Shown here: positions 36,562 through 45,287 of the stretch, one piece after another
Numbering within the stretch: the first letter of the stretch is position 1
How the letters are laid out: every line of letters begins with the position of its first letter
Source: Gallionella sp.
Lineage (GTDB): Bacteria; Pseudomonadota; Gammaproteobacteria; Burkholderiales; Gallionellaceae
Reading direction: 5' to 3'
NCBI GenBank assembly: GCA_028714895.1
Contig: JAQTLM010000002.1
Location: 1 to 64,000, forward strand
Length of the DNA stretch: 64,000 nucleotides
Program-made: the position numbers and the translations under genes
The notes under the pieces: generated by a model
The model's input: the letters and a program-made list of their open reading frames with translations, nothing else
Databases searched by the model: none
What the model was told of the DNA's origin: nothing

Positions 36562-37313
36562 GGAACGGTTTGCGCTGCCTGGCATGCGCCCTGCTGCTTT
36601 TTATTGTTGGTATCGCGGAAGCGGCAGACTTCTCCGGCAAGGTGATCGCCGTGCTGGATGGCGATACCTTGCTGGTGCTGCGCAACTGCGAGAGGGTGGA
36701 GCCAAAGGCTCCGGGAACCCTACGGCGTCCCCCTTGCGGGGGCAACCGCCCGGTTAAAGTGCGGCTTGCTGAAATCGACGCGCCGGAAAAAATGCAGACC
36801 TTCGGTGAAACATCCAGACGTTCGCTCTCCGACATGGTGCTGGGCAAGCAGGTGAAGGTGTCCAGCCAGGCGGTGGACAAATACGGGCGCATGGTCGCGC
36901 ATCTCGGCTTGAACGGTTTGGATGTGAATGCCGAACAAATCCGCCGTGGCATGGCGTGGGAATATTCGCATTTTCACAGCAACAAGACTTTGATCGCCCT
37001 GCAGGAAGAAGCCAAACAGGTTCCGCGTGGCTTGTGGGCTCTGAGTGATCCAATGCCACCGTGGGAGTGGCGCAAATTGCATCCAAACATCAGCGGCGAT
37101 CAGCCCCATGCGGTTAACTTGTCAAACGCTACTCCGGCTGCTGCAACTCCGCCCGGCGCCGACTGTGGCAGCAAGAAGTATTGTTCAGAGATGGCTTCGT
37201 GTGAAGAAGCCAGGCATTATCTGACGCAGTGCGGCATCAAGACGCTGGACGGCAATAGCGACGGCATGCCGTGCGAGAAGCTGTGCGCTGCCAAGGAATC
37301 AAAAGCCGATTGA
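36558..37313 (+). CDS. Secreted thermonuclease-family nuclease with C-terminal excalibur-like domain
   Basis: 251 residues from ATG 36558. Signal peptide (about 1-22, [22 protein letters not shown]), then an SNase fold: AVLDGDTLLVL...VKVRLAEIDAPE, KYGRMVAHL, RRGMAWEY. The C-terminus DGNSDGMPCEKLC is an excalibur-type calcium loop. Residues about 44-63 (ERVEPKAPGTLRRPPCGG) interrupt the normal LRNG-x-VKVRL stretch and derive from palindromic repeats at 36698-36742. Tail-to-tail overlap of 15 nt with lpxH. Confidence 0.9.
   Translation: MRNGLRCLACALLLFIVGIAEAADFSGKVIAVLDGDTLLVLRNCERVEPKAPGTLRRPPCGGNRPVKVRLAEIDAPEKMQTFGETSRRSLSDMVLGKQVKVSSQAVDKYGRMVAHLGLNGLDVNAEQIRRGMAWEYSHFHSNKTLIALQEEAKQVPRGLWALSDPMPPWEWRKLHPNISGDQPHAVNLSNATPAAATPPGADCGSKKYCSEMASCEEARHYLTQCGIKTLDGNSDGMPCEKLCAAKESKAD
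36698..36742. repeat. Palindromic repeats inside the nuclease gene
   Basis: Two short stems in a row: GGAGCC/GGCTCC (36698-36712) and CCCCC/GGGGG (36729-36742), in frame in the nuclease gene. Confidence 0.7.
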
Positions 37314-38165
37314 GCGGCACCCCTGCGCGTCGCAGCGCAGCGCCGAGCCTTGTTGATACCAGTCGCCTAACACCCAGCGTTCACAAACGTGCCCGTCGAC
37401 CATATGCTCATGGCGATCCGGGCGATGGGTGTGGCCGTGGATCAGGCGCGGGTAGCCATGTTTGCGCAGCAACGCGGCGACCGCATTTTCGTCCACATCC
37501 ATGATCGCGCTGTCCTTGCTTTGCTTTTCCGCGATGCTGCGTTCGCGCAGTTGGGCGATATAGGCTTTGCGTTCCGTCAGCGGCCTGGCGAGGAACTGCC
37601 GCTGGAAATCTGCATCATGTACCTGGACGCGGTAGCGTTGATATTCGGTGTCGCCGGTGCACAGCATGTCGCCGTGGCTGAGCAGCGTCGGCGTGCCGTA
37701 TAAATCGATCAGCGCCGGATCGCTCAGCAGGGTGGCGTGGCAGGCATTTGCCAGCGCCTCGCCCATCAACAGGTCGCGGTTGCCATGCAGCAGATAAACC
37801 TGGGTGCCGTGCCGGGCGAGGCCGCGCAATGCGGCAATCACCTGAGCATAAAATTCATCCTCCAGATCGTCGTCGCCCGCCCAGTAATCGAACAGGTCGC
37901 CAAGGATGTAAAGCGCTTCGGCCCTTCGACTGGGCTCATAACCAGCGACTAGGCTATTGTCTTTTGATAGCCTAGTCGAATGGCTATAACCAACCACTTG
38001 GCAACCGTCTTCTGGTTGCTTAGTGGGATGGCTAGTTGTTTCACCAGTAGTTTCATCAGGACAGGCTTGCGGCGCGAGCCCGGCGATGAAGCGCCGGAAC
38101 GCCGCCATGCTGTGCGGCTGGTCGGCGCTGAGATGCAGGTCGGAGATGAATAAAGAATGGGACAT
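37299..38165 (-). CDS. lpxH: UDP-2,3-diacylglucosamine diphosphatase with an in-frame double repeat insertion
   Basis: 288 residues from ATG 38163-38165 (E. coli 240). Lipid A pathway, pyrophosphate cleavage to lipid X. Metallophosphoesterase motifs: SLFISDLHL, ALYILGDLFDYWAGDDD, HGNRD, LSHGDMLCT, HGHTHRP. Residues about 35-81, just before ALYILGDLF, are extra: they are encoded by the nested element at 37939-38058 and show two 16-residue repeats ending GCQVVGY and NSLVAGY. The insertion lies in the link between the first two metal motifs, so folding must tolerate a 47-residue loop there. Confidence 0.94.
   Translation of the reverse strand: MSHSLFISDLHLSADQPHSMAAFRRFIAGLAPQACPDETTGETTSHPTKQPEDGCQVVGYSHSTRLSKDNSLVAGYEPSRRAEALYILGDLFDYWAGDDDLEDEFYAQVIAALRGLARHGTQVYLLHGNRDLLMGEALANACHATLLSDPALIDLYGTPTLLSHGDMLCTGDTEYQRYRVQVHDADFQRQFLARPLTERKAYIAQLRERSIAEKQSKDSAIMDVDENAVAALLRKHGYPRLIHGHTHRPDRHEHMVDGHVCERWVLGDWYQQGSALRCDAQGCRSIGF
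37939..38058 (+). repeat. 60-bp palindromic element, copy D: two nested units inside lpxH
   Basis: 120 bp, flanks GGGCTCA^GGACAGGC. The inner unit, 37987-38046, splits the outer one at GGCTA^G. The host sequence TTCGACTGGGCTCAGGACAGGC is itself a common small repeat. Read in frame on the minus strand by lpxH. Confidence 0.92.
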
Positions 38166-38173
38166 GAAAAACA

Positions 38174-38198
38174 AAACGGCGCGAGGTGCGCCGTTTTT
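38174..38198 (-). terminator. Terminator between the cyclophilin gene and lpxH
   Basis: Perfect 9-bp stem AAACGGCGC/GCGCCGTTT, 5-nt loop, with a T-rich run on both sides (TTTTGTTTTT downstream on the minus strand). It should limit read-through from the upstream genes into lpxH. Confidence 0.8.
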
Positions 38199-38202
38199 AT
38201 AA

Positions 38203-38784
38203 TTACTTCACCACTTCCGCTTTGGTGATGATGATGTCTTCTTCAGGCACGTCTTGGTGTCCGGCGCGGAAGCCGGTCTTGGCCTTGCGTATCGCATCCA
38301 CTACTTCAGTGCCTTCCACCACTTTGCCGAACACGCAGTAGCCGTAGTCCTGTGCATTGGGTGCAACATGGTTGAGAAACCGGTTGTTTTTCGTGTTGAT
38401 GAAAAATTGCGCGGTGGCGGAATGCGGATCGGAAGTGCGCGCCATGGCGACGGTGTAGGTGTCGTTGCCCAGGCCGTTTGCCGCCTCGTTCTGGATCGGC
38501 GCATTTACTTTCTTCTGCTTCATGCCGGGCTCAAAGCCGCCGCCCTGGATCATGAAGTCTGCAATCACGCGATGAAAAATGGTGCCGTCGTAGAAGCCGC
38601 TATTCACGTATTCCAGAAAATTCTTCACGGTATTCGGGGCTTTTTCAGCATCCAGTTGCAACGTGATGGTGCCGTGATTGGTGTGCAGTTTGACCATGGT
38701 TTTTTTGCCTTGAGTTAGAGAATGGGAAGATTGCATTGCGCAGCACAACAGTACTGCGAATAGGGTGGTGATCAGGTGTTTCAT
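38203..38784 (-). CDS. Peptidyl-prolyl cis-trans isomerase, cyclophilin type, with signal peptide
   Basis: 193 residues. The cyclophilin core matches E. coli Ppi[53 protein letters not shown]. Ahead of it is a likely signal peptide ([22 protein letters not shown]). Start at Met30 would give a cytosolic PpiB-like form; the overlapping arrangement (1 nt after the transpeptidase stop) favours the upstream ATG and export. It probably folds periplasmic proteins. Confidence 0.92.
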   Translation of the reverse strand: MKHLITTLFAVLLCCAMQSSHSLTQGKKTMVKLHTNHGTITLQLDAEKAPNTVKNFLEYVNSGFYDGTIFHRVIADFMIQGGGFEPGMKQKKVNAPIQNEAANGLGNDTYTVAMARTSDPHSATAQFFINTKNNRFLNHVAPNAQDYGYCVFGKVVEGTEVVDAIRKAKTGFRAGHQDVPEEDIIITKAEVVK

Positions 38785-38785
38785 G

Positions 38786-39955
38786 TCAGGCGGCCCCTTC
38801 GTAAACGATCTGCCAGCGGTTGTTGTTTTTGATCCAGTATTGGCGCTTTTTCATGCGGTTGGACAGGTTGCTGCTGGTGTAGTCCTGCTCGAAATTGACC
38901 ACCACCATGTTGGGTTGCTCCGGGTAAGTGAACACGCTGACATTCGAGAGATTGACCTTGATCCATGCTTTTGCGCTGTTCACCAGTTGCTTCTGTTTCG
39001 CCCATGCCGCGTAATCCGCGCTGTCGCTGGAGAAATCGCGCGAGTAATGCCTGAGGTAGGCGCCGGTATCGAGGCTGGCCCAATCCTTGCGCCATTGCTC
39101 GACCTCCTGCAGCAGTGCATCGCGCTCACCCTGATCCTGTTCGTTGCTCCAGTCCATCTGGTTGGTGATGATGACCGGCGTGATGCCGACTTGCAGATAG
39201 GGGGCAAGTTTGTTCAGGTCGTCATTCGCCAGCACCACGCAACCGTCGCTGGCGCGCGGCGGGCGGCTATACGTGCCGCTGGGCGTGCCGTGCAGCCAGA
39301 TACCGCTGCCGGTGCGCTTGTTTTTGCGGTCCCATTCGTTCGGGTAGCTGAGCGGGTAGGCTCCGCTGCCATACATATCGGCAAGCTTGCTCTTCGGTAA
39401 ATCGGCTTTGACGAAATACACGCCGATGGGGGTGCGCTTGTCGCCTTCGGAAACCTTTTCGGTGCCGAGTTTGCCGATGGTGATGTAAAAATCGGTGACA
39501 TAGCGCGGTTCGCCATTCACGTTTTCATAGACGAACAGCGTGGCGCGGCTGGTATCCACCACCAGCGCATATTTTTGCTGTGCATCCAGCTTCCACAAGA
39601 AACGCGGTATGAGCTTAATGTCCGATTGGGACAGAGCGCGTTGCAGGCGCACCCGCGCTTCATCGCGCAGGTCATTAATCTTGTCGCGCGGCGCATGTGC
39701 CGCGCTGCCGAAGTTGTCAATCGCGCCGGCGCGGGCCATCAGCACGTCGCCTTTGACCAGGTACGCCAGCTTGAAATTTGGGTTGACGCGCAGCAGGCTG
39801 TCCACCTCGTTGAGCGCGATATCAAGGCGATTATTTTTGATGGCTTGCAGGCTTTTCGCCAGCTGCATTTCGGTATTGCGCAAGTCCGGCGCGGCATGCG
39901 CCACGCCGATCAACAAGCTGCACAACAACGAGTGAATCAGTATTTTGGGCAGCAT
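38786..39955 (-). CDS. Periplasmic L,D-transpeptidase (YkuD family) with C-terminal NTF2-like domain
   Basis: 389 residues with a signal peptide ([21 protein letters not shown]). Helical TPR-like region, then the YkuD catalytic domain (about 125-250): [16 protein letters not shown] and the catalytic [21 protein letters not shown] (His, Cys). It cross-links peptidoglycan or attaches lipoproteins. The last 110 residues ([16 protein letters not shown]...[11 protein letters not shown]) look like the NTF2/Cds6-like domain, also seen in the next gene. Gap to that gene: 3 nt. Confidence 0.92.
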   Translation of the reverse strand: MLPKILIHSLLCSLLIGVAHAAPDLRNTEMQLAKSLQAIKNNRLDIALNEVDSLLRVNPNFKLAYLVKGDVLMARAGAIDNFGSAAHAPRDKINDLRDEARVRLQRALSQSDIKLIPRFLWKLDAQQKYALVVDTSRATLFVYENVNGEPRYVTDFYITIGKLGTEKVSEGDKRTPIGVYFVKADLPKSKLADMYGSGAYPLSYPNEWDRKNKRTGSGIWLHGTPSGTYSRPPRASDGCVVLANDDLNKLAPYLQVGITPVIITNQMDWSNEQDQGERDALLQEVEQWRKDWASLDTGAYLRHYSRDFSSDSADYAAWAKQKQLVNSAKAWIKVNLSNVSVFTYPEQPNMVVVNFEQDYTSSNLSNRMKKRQYWIKNNNRWQIVYEGAA

Positions 39956-39958
39956 GGC

Positions 39959-41044
39959 TTACTTGGCGCGTTCTTCCTGAATCAGCCAGTTGCCGCCGGA
40001 TTTCACCATCAGCAAGGTCTTGTTGCCTGATGTTTTCAGGTGACTGGCGCGATAGGACTGGTGGAACTTCACGGTGGCATGATTGCTGTCGTTGAAGTTC
40101 ACCGTCGTGCCGCTGATGACAACCTGGATGGATTTAGGTTTGCCGATGCGCTCGTGGCGAGCCGCTTCCCAAGCCGCCCGGCTCTCGCCGTCCGGTACTT
40201 TGAAATCGGCGGCATAAAACGACAGGTATTTTTTCACATTTTTGGCCGACCATGCGGCAGCCCAGGCATTGACGGTTTTTAATACTTCGCCGCTGTTGTT
40301 CGTCGCGGGAGGAGGTTGGATGTTCTTTCCGGCGGGGGCAGGCTTGGTTGCGCCAAGCGCAACAGGCTCGGACTTGGCGGGCTCTGGCTTGCTTGCCGCC
40401 TCATTGATCGGCGCTGTTGCTTCGGCTTTGGCAAGGGCAGGTCCTTCGACTTTACTCGGGACAGGATTGTTGCGCGCCAGTGTCGCTTTGCCGCGTGTGC
40501 TGCCGGCAAATAGATCCTGAATCATGGCCAGCTTGGTCTGCGTCGCGGTGTTGCTGCGATCCAGTTGCAGCGCGCGATCATAAGCTTGGCTGGCCATCTT
40601 GGCATAGATATCGCCGAGGTTCTCGTGCGCGGTAGCATAGCTGGGGTGGGTGCGTATCGCCATTTCCAGCGCCAGCTTGGCCTTGTCGTACTGGCCCTGG
40701 CTGGCATACAGTACGGCGAGGTTGTTGTAAGGTTCGGGCAGTTCCGGATAGTCTTCGGTCAAGGCCGAGAATGTCTTGATCGCTTCGGCGGTCTTGCCCT
40801 GCTCGGTGAGGATCAGCCCCTTCAGGAAGCGCGCTTGTGCATCTTTGGGCTTGCCGGCCAAAACTCCATTCACCTTGTCCAGCGCCTGGCTGTGCTGCCC
40901 CTGTTTAAACAACTTGTGGGCATCCTGGATGTCATCGGCATAAACAGCGAGACTGGCGCTTAACAGCAATGCGCCGGCAAACAGCGCGGCATGATGGTGA
41001 AAACGAGAAAAGCGAGTTTCGCTAAAACGGTTGAACATATTCAT
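39959..41044 (-). CDS. Periplasmic TPR protein with C-terminal NTF2-like domain
   Basis: 361 residues from ATG 41042-41044. Signal peptide ending ASLAVYA, then about four TPR units (HKLFKQGQHSQALDKVNGVLAGKPKDAQARFLKG..., EPYNNLAVLYASQGQYDKAKLALE), a Pro/Ala linker and an NTF2-like C-domain (WAAAWSAKNVKKYLSFYAADF) that resembles the end of the L,D-transpeptidase. The linker contains a repeat-derived segment NPVPSKVEGP at about 40443-40470. It probably works with the transpeptidase in the envelope. Confidence 0.88.
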   Translation of the reverse strand: MNMFNRFSETRFSRFHHHAALFAGALLLSASLAVYADDIQDAHKLFKQGQHSQALDKVNGVLAGKPKDAQARFLKGLILTEQGKTAEAIKTFSALTEDYPELPEPYNNLAVLYASQGQYDKAKLALEMAIRTHPSYATAHENLGDIYAKMASQAYDRALQLDRSNTATQTKLAMIQDLFAGSTRGKATLARNNPVPSKVEGPALAKAEATAPINEAASKPEPAKSEPVALGATKPAPAGKNIQPPPATNNSGEVLKTVNAWAAAWSAKNVKKYLSFYAADFKVPDGESRAAWEAARHERIGKPKSIQVVISGTTVNFNDSNHATVKFHQSYRASHLKTSGNKTLLMVKSGGNWLIQEERAK

Positions 41045-41358
41045 CGTGTTATTCAATTCCTTGGGTGCGCGGGTTTAACTGACTGTGGATTCTACCAAAT
41101 TACGCGCACATTTTCACTTCCGGGCGCGAGGATGCTTTGTGTTGGCAATGGGAAAGGATGAGGGCATACCGTTTAAGTGCATCATAAATCAGGGGCAGGA
41201 AGACGAGTAACCGGATCGGAGAGCATGCACCTAACTGCCGACAGTCGGGTGGTATAAGCGAATCTGGCCGCGTTGAAGCCTTCAAGGCATGAGATGTTTC
41301 ATCTGCCATTGTAGCCAATAAAAAACCAGCCGAAGCTGGTTCCTTATTTGCTTTTGTA
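41045..41358. other. 314-nt gap; terminator at its right end
   Basis: It holds the terminator at 41324-41341 and otherwise no supported gene; a 72-codon minus frame (41100-41318) lacks Shine-Dalgarno and family features. The left part should contain the promoter of the TPR/transpeptidase/cyclophilin run, but no clear boxes were seen. Confidence 0.6.
41317..41341 (-). terminator. Terminator of the 31-residue protein gene
   Basis: On the minus strand: AACCAGC, loop TTCG, GCTGGTT, then TTTTATT. A UUCG tetraloop on a 7-bp stem with a T run: textbook. It lies 17 nt after the small gene's stop. Confidence 0.85.
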
Positions 41359-41454
41359 TTACTTACCGGTGAACAGTTGCTTCAGCATCCACAAGGAAAA
41401 CAGGACTGCTGCCACTGCGGTACCGATTGATGCTATGTCAGCGATAATCGCCAT
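41359..41454 (-). CDS. 31-residue single-helix membrane protein
   Basis: ATG at 41452-41454 with an excellent Shine-Dalgarno (GGGAGGAG, 6 nt before). The peptide starts MAIIADIASIGTAVAAVLF and ends in LWMLKQLFTGK: one transmembrane helix with a basic C-terminus. A matching promoter (41510-41537) and terminator (41317-41341) frame it, so this is very likely a real monocistronic gene. A longer frame to 41595 lacks conservation signs. No family recognised. Small helices of this kind are often subunits of membrane complexes, stress regulators or toxins; I cannot choose. Confidence 0.72.
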   Translation of the reverse strand: MAIIADIASIGTAVAAVLFSLWMLKQLFTGK

Positions 41455-41509
41455 TTTTCTCCTCCCGAGAGAACTGAATTGAACACGACAATAAGTCCAA
41501 GTGAGGCGA

Positions 41510-41537
41510 ATCGTAGCACAATCCATTGGGCAAACAA
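41510..41537 (-). promoter_or_regulatory. Candidate promoter of the 31-residue protein gene
   Basis: Minus strand: TTGTTT (41532-41537), a 16-bp spacer, TACGAT (41510-41515), about 55 nt before the ATG. Confidence 0.5.
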
Positions 41538-41555
41538 GCCCTTTTTTGATAAAAT
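41526..41555 (+). promoter_or_regulatory. Candidate promoter of miaB-ybeY-corC
   Basis: TTGGGC (41526-41531), an 18-bp spacer, TAAAAT (41550-41555), 106 nt before the miaB ATG. It overlaps the divergent promoter of the small membrane gene, so the two may interfere. Confidence 0.5.
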
Positions 41556-41660
41556 TCTGCTCAACACTCCTGTACGGATTTGAGCGTAAATTCAACCCGT
41601 TATTTTCCCCATGCCGGATTCCATGAGATTCGGCGGCGATTATCCAGCCAATACTCCAGC

Positions 41661-43043
41661 ATGACCAAAAAACTCTATATCAAAACCTATGGCTGCCAGA
41701 TGAACGAGTACGACTCGGGCAAGATGGCGGACCTGCTGCGTGCCTGCGCGGGCATGGAACAGACCGATCGGCCGGAAGAGGCCGATGTCATCCTGTTCAA
41801 TACCTGTTCGATTCGCGAGAAGGCCGAGGAGAAAGTGTTCTCGGATTTGGGGCGTGTGCGTCCGCTCAAACTGGCCAAGCCGGATTTGCTGATCGGCGTG
41901 GGCGGATGTGTCGCCAGCCAGGAAGGTGAAACCATCGTGAAGCGCGCGCCTTATGTGGATGTGGTGTTCGGCCCGCAGACTTTGCACCGTTTGCCGCAGT
42001 TGTTGCAGGCACGTCGGGATACCGGCCGCCCGCAAGTGGATATCAGTTTTCCCGAAATCGAAAAATTCGATCATTTGCCCGCCCCAGACCTGAGCTTATC
42101 GCAGGGGGAAGAGCCGCAAGCGGCCTCCGGCACGGCATTCGTTTCCATCATGGAAGGGTGCAGCAAATACTGTACCTATTGCGTAGTGCCCTATACACGC
42201 GGCGAAGAAGTGTCGCGTCCGCTTGCCGATGTGTTGCGCGATGTGCAAGTGCTGGCCGAGCAAGGCGTAAAGGAGATCACCCTGCTCGGCCAGAACGTGA
42301 ATGCCTACTGCGGCGCGACGGAGGGCGGTGAAACGGTGGATTTAGCCTTTCTGCTACAGGCCATCGCCGCGCTGGAGGGGGTGGAGCGCCTGCGCTACAC
42401 CACTTCGCATCCCAAGGAAATGACGCAACGCCTGATCGATGTGTACGCGACCACGCCCAAACTGGTCAGTCATTTGCATCTGCCGGTGCAATCCGGTTCG
42501 GATCGCATCCTGGCGGCGATGAAGCGCGGCCATACCGTGCTGGAATACAAATCCATCATTCGCCGGGTGCGCGCGGTGCGCCCCGATATTTGCATCACCT
42601 CTGATTTCATCGTCGGTTTCCCCGGCGAGACCGAGCAGGATTTCGAGGCGACCATGAAGCTGATCGACGAGGTGGGCTTCGATAACAGCTTCAGCTACCT
42701 ATACAGCCCGCGCCCCGGCACACCGGCGGCGGAGCTGCGCGACGATACGCCGCACGAGGTGAAGGCCGCGCGCCTGAAGCGTTTGCAGGATCGCATCATG
42801 GAACAGGAGGCGGCTGTGGCGCAGGCGATGCTCGGCACGACGCAGCGTGTGCTGGTGGAAGGCGTGTCGAAGAAGGATGCGCAGGAATTGGCCGGGCGCA
42901 CCGACAATAATCGCGTGGTAAATTTCCCCGGTTCGCCGGATATTGTCAGATCACAGGACATGATCGGTCGCTTTGCCAACGTAAAAATCACGCAAGTGGT
43001 ACGCCATACCTTGCGTGGCGAGTTAGTATCGGGTTCGTCATGA
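41661..43043 (+). CDS. miaB: tRNA-2-methylthio-N6-dimethylallyladenosine synthase
   Basis: 460 residues from ATG 41661 (E. coli 474). MTTase domain with cysteines in [15 protein letters not shown] and GGCVAS; radical-SAM motif [13 protein letters not shown]-terminal TRAM domain. It adds methylthio to i6A37 of tRNAs. A segment of about ten residues, [11 protein letters not shown], near residue 142 is extra. It is encoded by CCTGAGCTTATCGCAGGG, close to a widespread small repeat. It overlaps ybeY by 4 nt. Confidence 0.96.
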   Translation: MTKKLYIKTYGCQMNEYDSGKMADLLRACAGMEQTDRPEEADVILFNTCSIREKAEEKVFSDLGRVRPLKLAKPDLLIGVGGCVASQEGETIVKRAPYVDVVFGPQTLHRLPQLLQARRDTGRPQVDISFPEIEKFDHLPAPDLSLSQGEEPQAASGTAFVSIMEGCSKYCTYCVVPYTRGEEVSRPLADVLRDVQVLAEQGVKEITLLGQNVNAYCGATEGGETVDLAFLLQAIAALEGVERLRYTTSHPKEMTQRLIDVYATTPKLVSHLHLPVQSGSDRILAAMKRGHTVLEYKSIIRRVRAVRPDICITSDFIVGFPGETEQDFEATMKLIDEVGFDNSFSYLYSPRPGTPAAELRDDTPHEVKAARLKRLQDRIMEQEAAVAQAMLGTTQRVLVEGVSKKDAQELAGRTDNNRVVNFPGSPDIVRSQDMIGRFANVKITQVVRHTLRGELVSGSS

Positions 43044-43552
43044 ATAAATCAATGAACAAACAACCTGCCCATAAACTTTCCTTGGCCGTGCAATACGCCA
43101 GCGGCGCGCAAATTATGCCGACGCGCGCGCAGTTGCGCCGCTGGGTAAAGTCCGCCTTGCAACGTGATGTGCGCATGACGCTGCGTATCGTCGATGAGGC
43201 CGAGGGGCGCGAGCTGAACAAAAAATACCGCAGCAAGGATTACGCCACCAACGTGCTGACTTTTGTATACGACGATGCCGATATGCTGCCCGGTGATACC
43301 GATTTTCTTTGTGGAGATGCGGTCATTTGCGCGCCGGTGGTGGAACAGGAAGCCGCTGCGCAGCACAAGGAGCTGCTTGCCCATTACGCCCATCTCGCCA
43401 TCCATGCTGCCCTGCATTTACAGGGCCATGACCACGAAAACGATTCAGATGCCGCAGAGATGGAAGCATTGGAAACCGCGCTGATGCTAAAATTGCACTA
43501 TCCCGATCCTTATCAAACAACACAAATTGCAAATGGACGACCCGGAAAGTAG
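43040..43552 (+). CDS. ybeY: Endoribonuclease YbeY
   Basis: 170 residues (E. coli 155). Zinc site [11 protein letters not shown] (H..L H ... H) and [17 protein letters not shown]. It matures the 16S rRNA 3' end and takes part in ribosome quality control. miaB-(phoH)-ybeY-corC is a conserved cluster; phoH is absent here. It overlaps corC by 20 nt. Confidence 0.96.
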   Translation: MNKSMNKQPAHKLSLAVQYASGAQIMPTRAQLRRWVKSALQRDVRMTLRIVDEAEGRELNKKYRSKDYATNVLTFVYDDADMLPGDTDFLCGDAVICAPVVEQEAAAQHKELLAHYAHLAIHAALHLQGHDHENDSDAAEMEALETALMLKLHYPDPYQTTQIANGRPGK

Positions 43553-44372
43553 CAAACCCAGCCTGTTGGAACGCCTGTCCGCATTTCTGTTGCGCGAACC
43601 GGAAGACCGCGGGCAATTGATCCAACTGCTGCATTCCGCCTACGAAAATAACCTGCTGGACGCCGACGCGCTGTCCATGATGGAAGGCGTGCTGCAAGTA
43701 TCCGAACGCCAGGTGCGCGAAATCATGATTCCGCGCGCGCAAATGGATGTCATCGACATCAGCGAGCCACCGGAAAAATTCATCCCCTTTGTCATCGAGA
43801 CCGCACACTCGCGTTTCCCCGTGACCGATGGCGGCAAGGACAACATCATCGGCATCCTGCTGGCAAAAGACCTGCTGCGCTATTACGCCGGTGAAGAGTT
43901 TGACGTGCGCGACATGTTGCGCCCGGCGGTGTTCGTGCCGGAAGCCAAGCGCCTCAACGTGCTGCTGCGCGATTTCCGCAGCAACCGCAACCACATCGCG
44001 CTGGTGGCAGACGAATACGGCGGCGTGTCCGGCATGGTGACGATCGAGGATGTGCTGGAGCAGATCGTCGGCGACATCGAGGACGAATACGATTTCAACG
44101 AGGACGAGGACAACATCATTCCGGATGGCGTGGGGCAGTATCGCGTCAAGGCCGACACCGAGATCGGCGATTTCAACGAGGCGCTCGGCACGGAATTCAG
44201 CGACGAGGAATGCGACACCGTGGGCGGGCTGGTGCTCAAGGCCGCCGGGCAACTTCCCAAGCGCGGCGATCGTGTGCATATCGACGGGCTGACCTTTACC
44301 ATGCTGCGGGCAGATAGCCGCAGGTTGTATTCGTTGCTGGTGGAGCGGAAAAAAGCCGAGGAAGTCTTGTAG
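43533..44372 (+). CDS. corC: CorC-type CBS-domain protein (magnesium/cobalt efflux)
   Basis: 279 residues from ATG 43533 (E. coli CorC/YbeX 292). Two CBS domains (IMIPRAQMDVIDI..., FVPEAKRLNVLLRDFRSNRNHIALVADEYGGVSGMVTIEDVLEQIVGDIEDEYD) and the C-terminal CorC_HlyC transporter-associated domain (YRVKADTEIGDFNEAL...DTVGGLVL). No membrane part. E. coli YbeX is linked to Mg2+ homeostasis and ribosome function with YbeY. Confidence 0.94.
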   Translation: MDDPESSKPSLLERLSAFLLREPEDRGQLIQLLHSAYENNLLDADALSMMEGVLQVSERQVREIMIPRAQMDVIDISEPPEKFIPFVIETAHSRFPVTDGGKDNIIGILLAKDLLRYYAGEEFDVRDMLRPAVFVPEAKRLNVLLRDFRSNRNHIALVADEYGGVSGMVTIEDVLEQIVGDIEDEYDFNEDEDNIIPDGVGQYRVKADTEIGDFNEALGTEFSDEECDTVGGLVLKAAGQLPKRGDRVHIDGLTFTMLRADSRRLYSLLVERKKAEEVL

Positions 44373-44441
44373 GGGGCGGGTTTCAAACCCGCCCTAATTT
44401 ATTGCGCCGAACATAAGGGCGGGTTTGAAACCCGCCCCTAC
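44369..44441. repeat. Inverted repeat after corC
   Basis: Two arms, each itself palindromic (GGGCGGGTTTCAAACCCGCCC and the GAAA variant), separated by 22 nt. It could act as a transcription terminator between convergent corC and the pseudouridine synthase. Same family as the broken copy at 59535-59657. Confidence 0.88.
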
Positions 44442-44442
44442 A

Positions 44443-45174
44443 TTAAAACTGCTCGTTCTCGCCTAGGTAGCGCCACTGCCCGACCGGCAGATTTCCCAGC
44501 TTTACCTTGCCGATGCGGATGCGTTTCAGCCCGCTCACCTTCAGCCCGACCAGTTCGCACATGCGGCGGATCTGGCGTTTCTTGCCTTCGCGCAACACGA
44601 AGCGCAACTGGTCTTCGTTCTGCCAGGTCACCTTGGCGGGTTTGAGATATTCGCCATCCAGCTTCAGCCCCTGGTTGAGCATGGCCAGCCCGCTATCCTC
44701 CAGCTTGCCCTGCACGCGCACCAGATATTCCTTGTCCACTTTGGAATCTTCGCCGATCAGCTGTTTGGCGATGCGGCCGTCCTGGGTGAGCACCAGCAAA
44801 CCCTGCGAATCGATATCCAGGCGGCCTGCCGGGGCGATGCCGAGCAACTGGCTGCGATGGAAGCGCAGCGGCGACTGATCTTCCGCCCAATGTGTCGCGC
44901 TGTCGATCAGGGTGACGGCGGGCTTGTAATTGTGCTCGGCCTGGCCGGACACATAGCCGACCGGCTTGTTGAGCAGGATCGTCACGCGCTGCTGCTGGGT
45001 GTTCTGCGCGGCGGTGCGCAGGACGATCTTTTGGGTCGGATAGACTTTGCTGCCCAGTTCGCTGACGATTTCGCCATCGACTTCCACCCAGCCTTTTTCG
45101 ATATAGCCATCCGCTTCGCGGCGCGAACACAGGCCGAGTTCGGACATGCGTTTGGAGAGGCGGATCTTTTCCAT
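44443..45174 (-). CDS. 23S rRNA pseudouridine synthase (RluF-type, RsuA family)
   Basis: 243 residues from ATG 45172-45174. N-terminal S4 domain (RLSKRMSELGLCSRREADGYIEKGWV) and catalytic GRLDIDSQGLLVLT with the active-site Asp. C-terminal KKRQIRRMCELVGLKVSGLKRIRIG...GQWRYL resembles RluF (pseudouridine 2604) more than RluB. Exact target not provable. An extension to 45255 is not conserved. Confidence 0.9.
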   Translation of the reverse strand: MEKIRLSKRMSELGLCSRREADGYIEKGWVEVDGEIVSELGSKVYPTQKIVLRTAAQNTQQQRVTILLNKPVGYVSGQAEHNYKPAVTLIDSATHWAEDQSPLRFHRSQLLGIAPAGRLDIDSQGLLVLTQDGRIAKQLIGEDSKVDKEYLVRVQGKLEDSGLAMLNQGLKLDGEYLKPAKVTWQNEDQLRFVLREGKKRQIRRMCELVGLKVSGLKRIRIGKVKLGNLPVGQWRYLGENEQF

Positions 45175-45245
45175 GAGAATTTTGCAGTGTAAAACGCAAT
45201 TTAAGCACAAAGCAGCGTGCCCAGAGAAATAAAAATACAAATAAA

Positions 45246-45266
45246 AACGCGGCACATGGCCGCGTT
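45246..45266 (-). terminator. Terminator of the outer-membrane barrel gene
   Basis: Minus strand: AACGCGGC stem of 8 bp with a 5-nt loop, followed by TTTTTATTT. It sits 22 nt after the stop of the barrel gene. Confidence 0.8.
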
Positions 45267-45287
45267 ATTAAGTTGCAGCAGCGACAA

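Noticed and set aside
41100..41318. 72-codon minus frame downstream of the 31-residue gene
   Set aside because: No Shine-Dalgarno, mixed low-complexity composition, and it begins at the terminator of the neighbouring gene.
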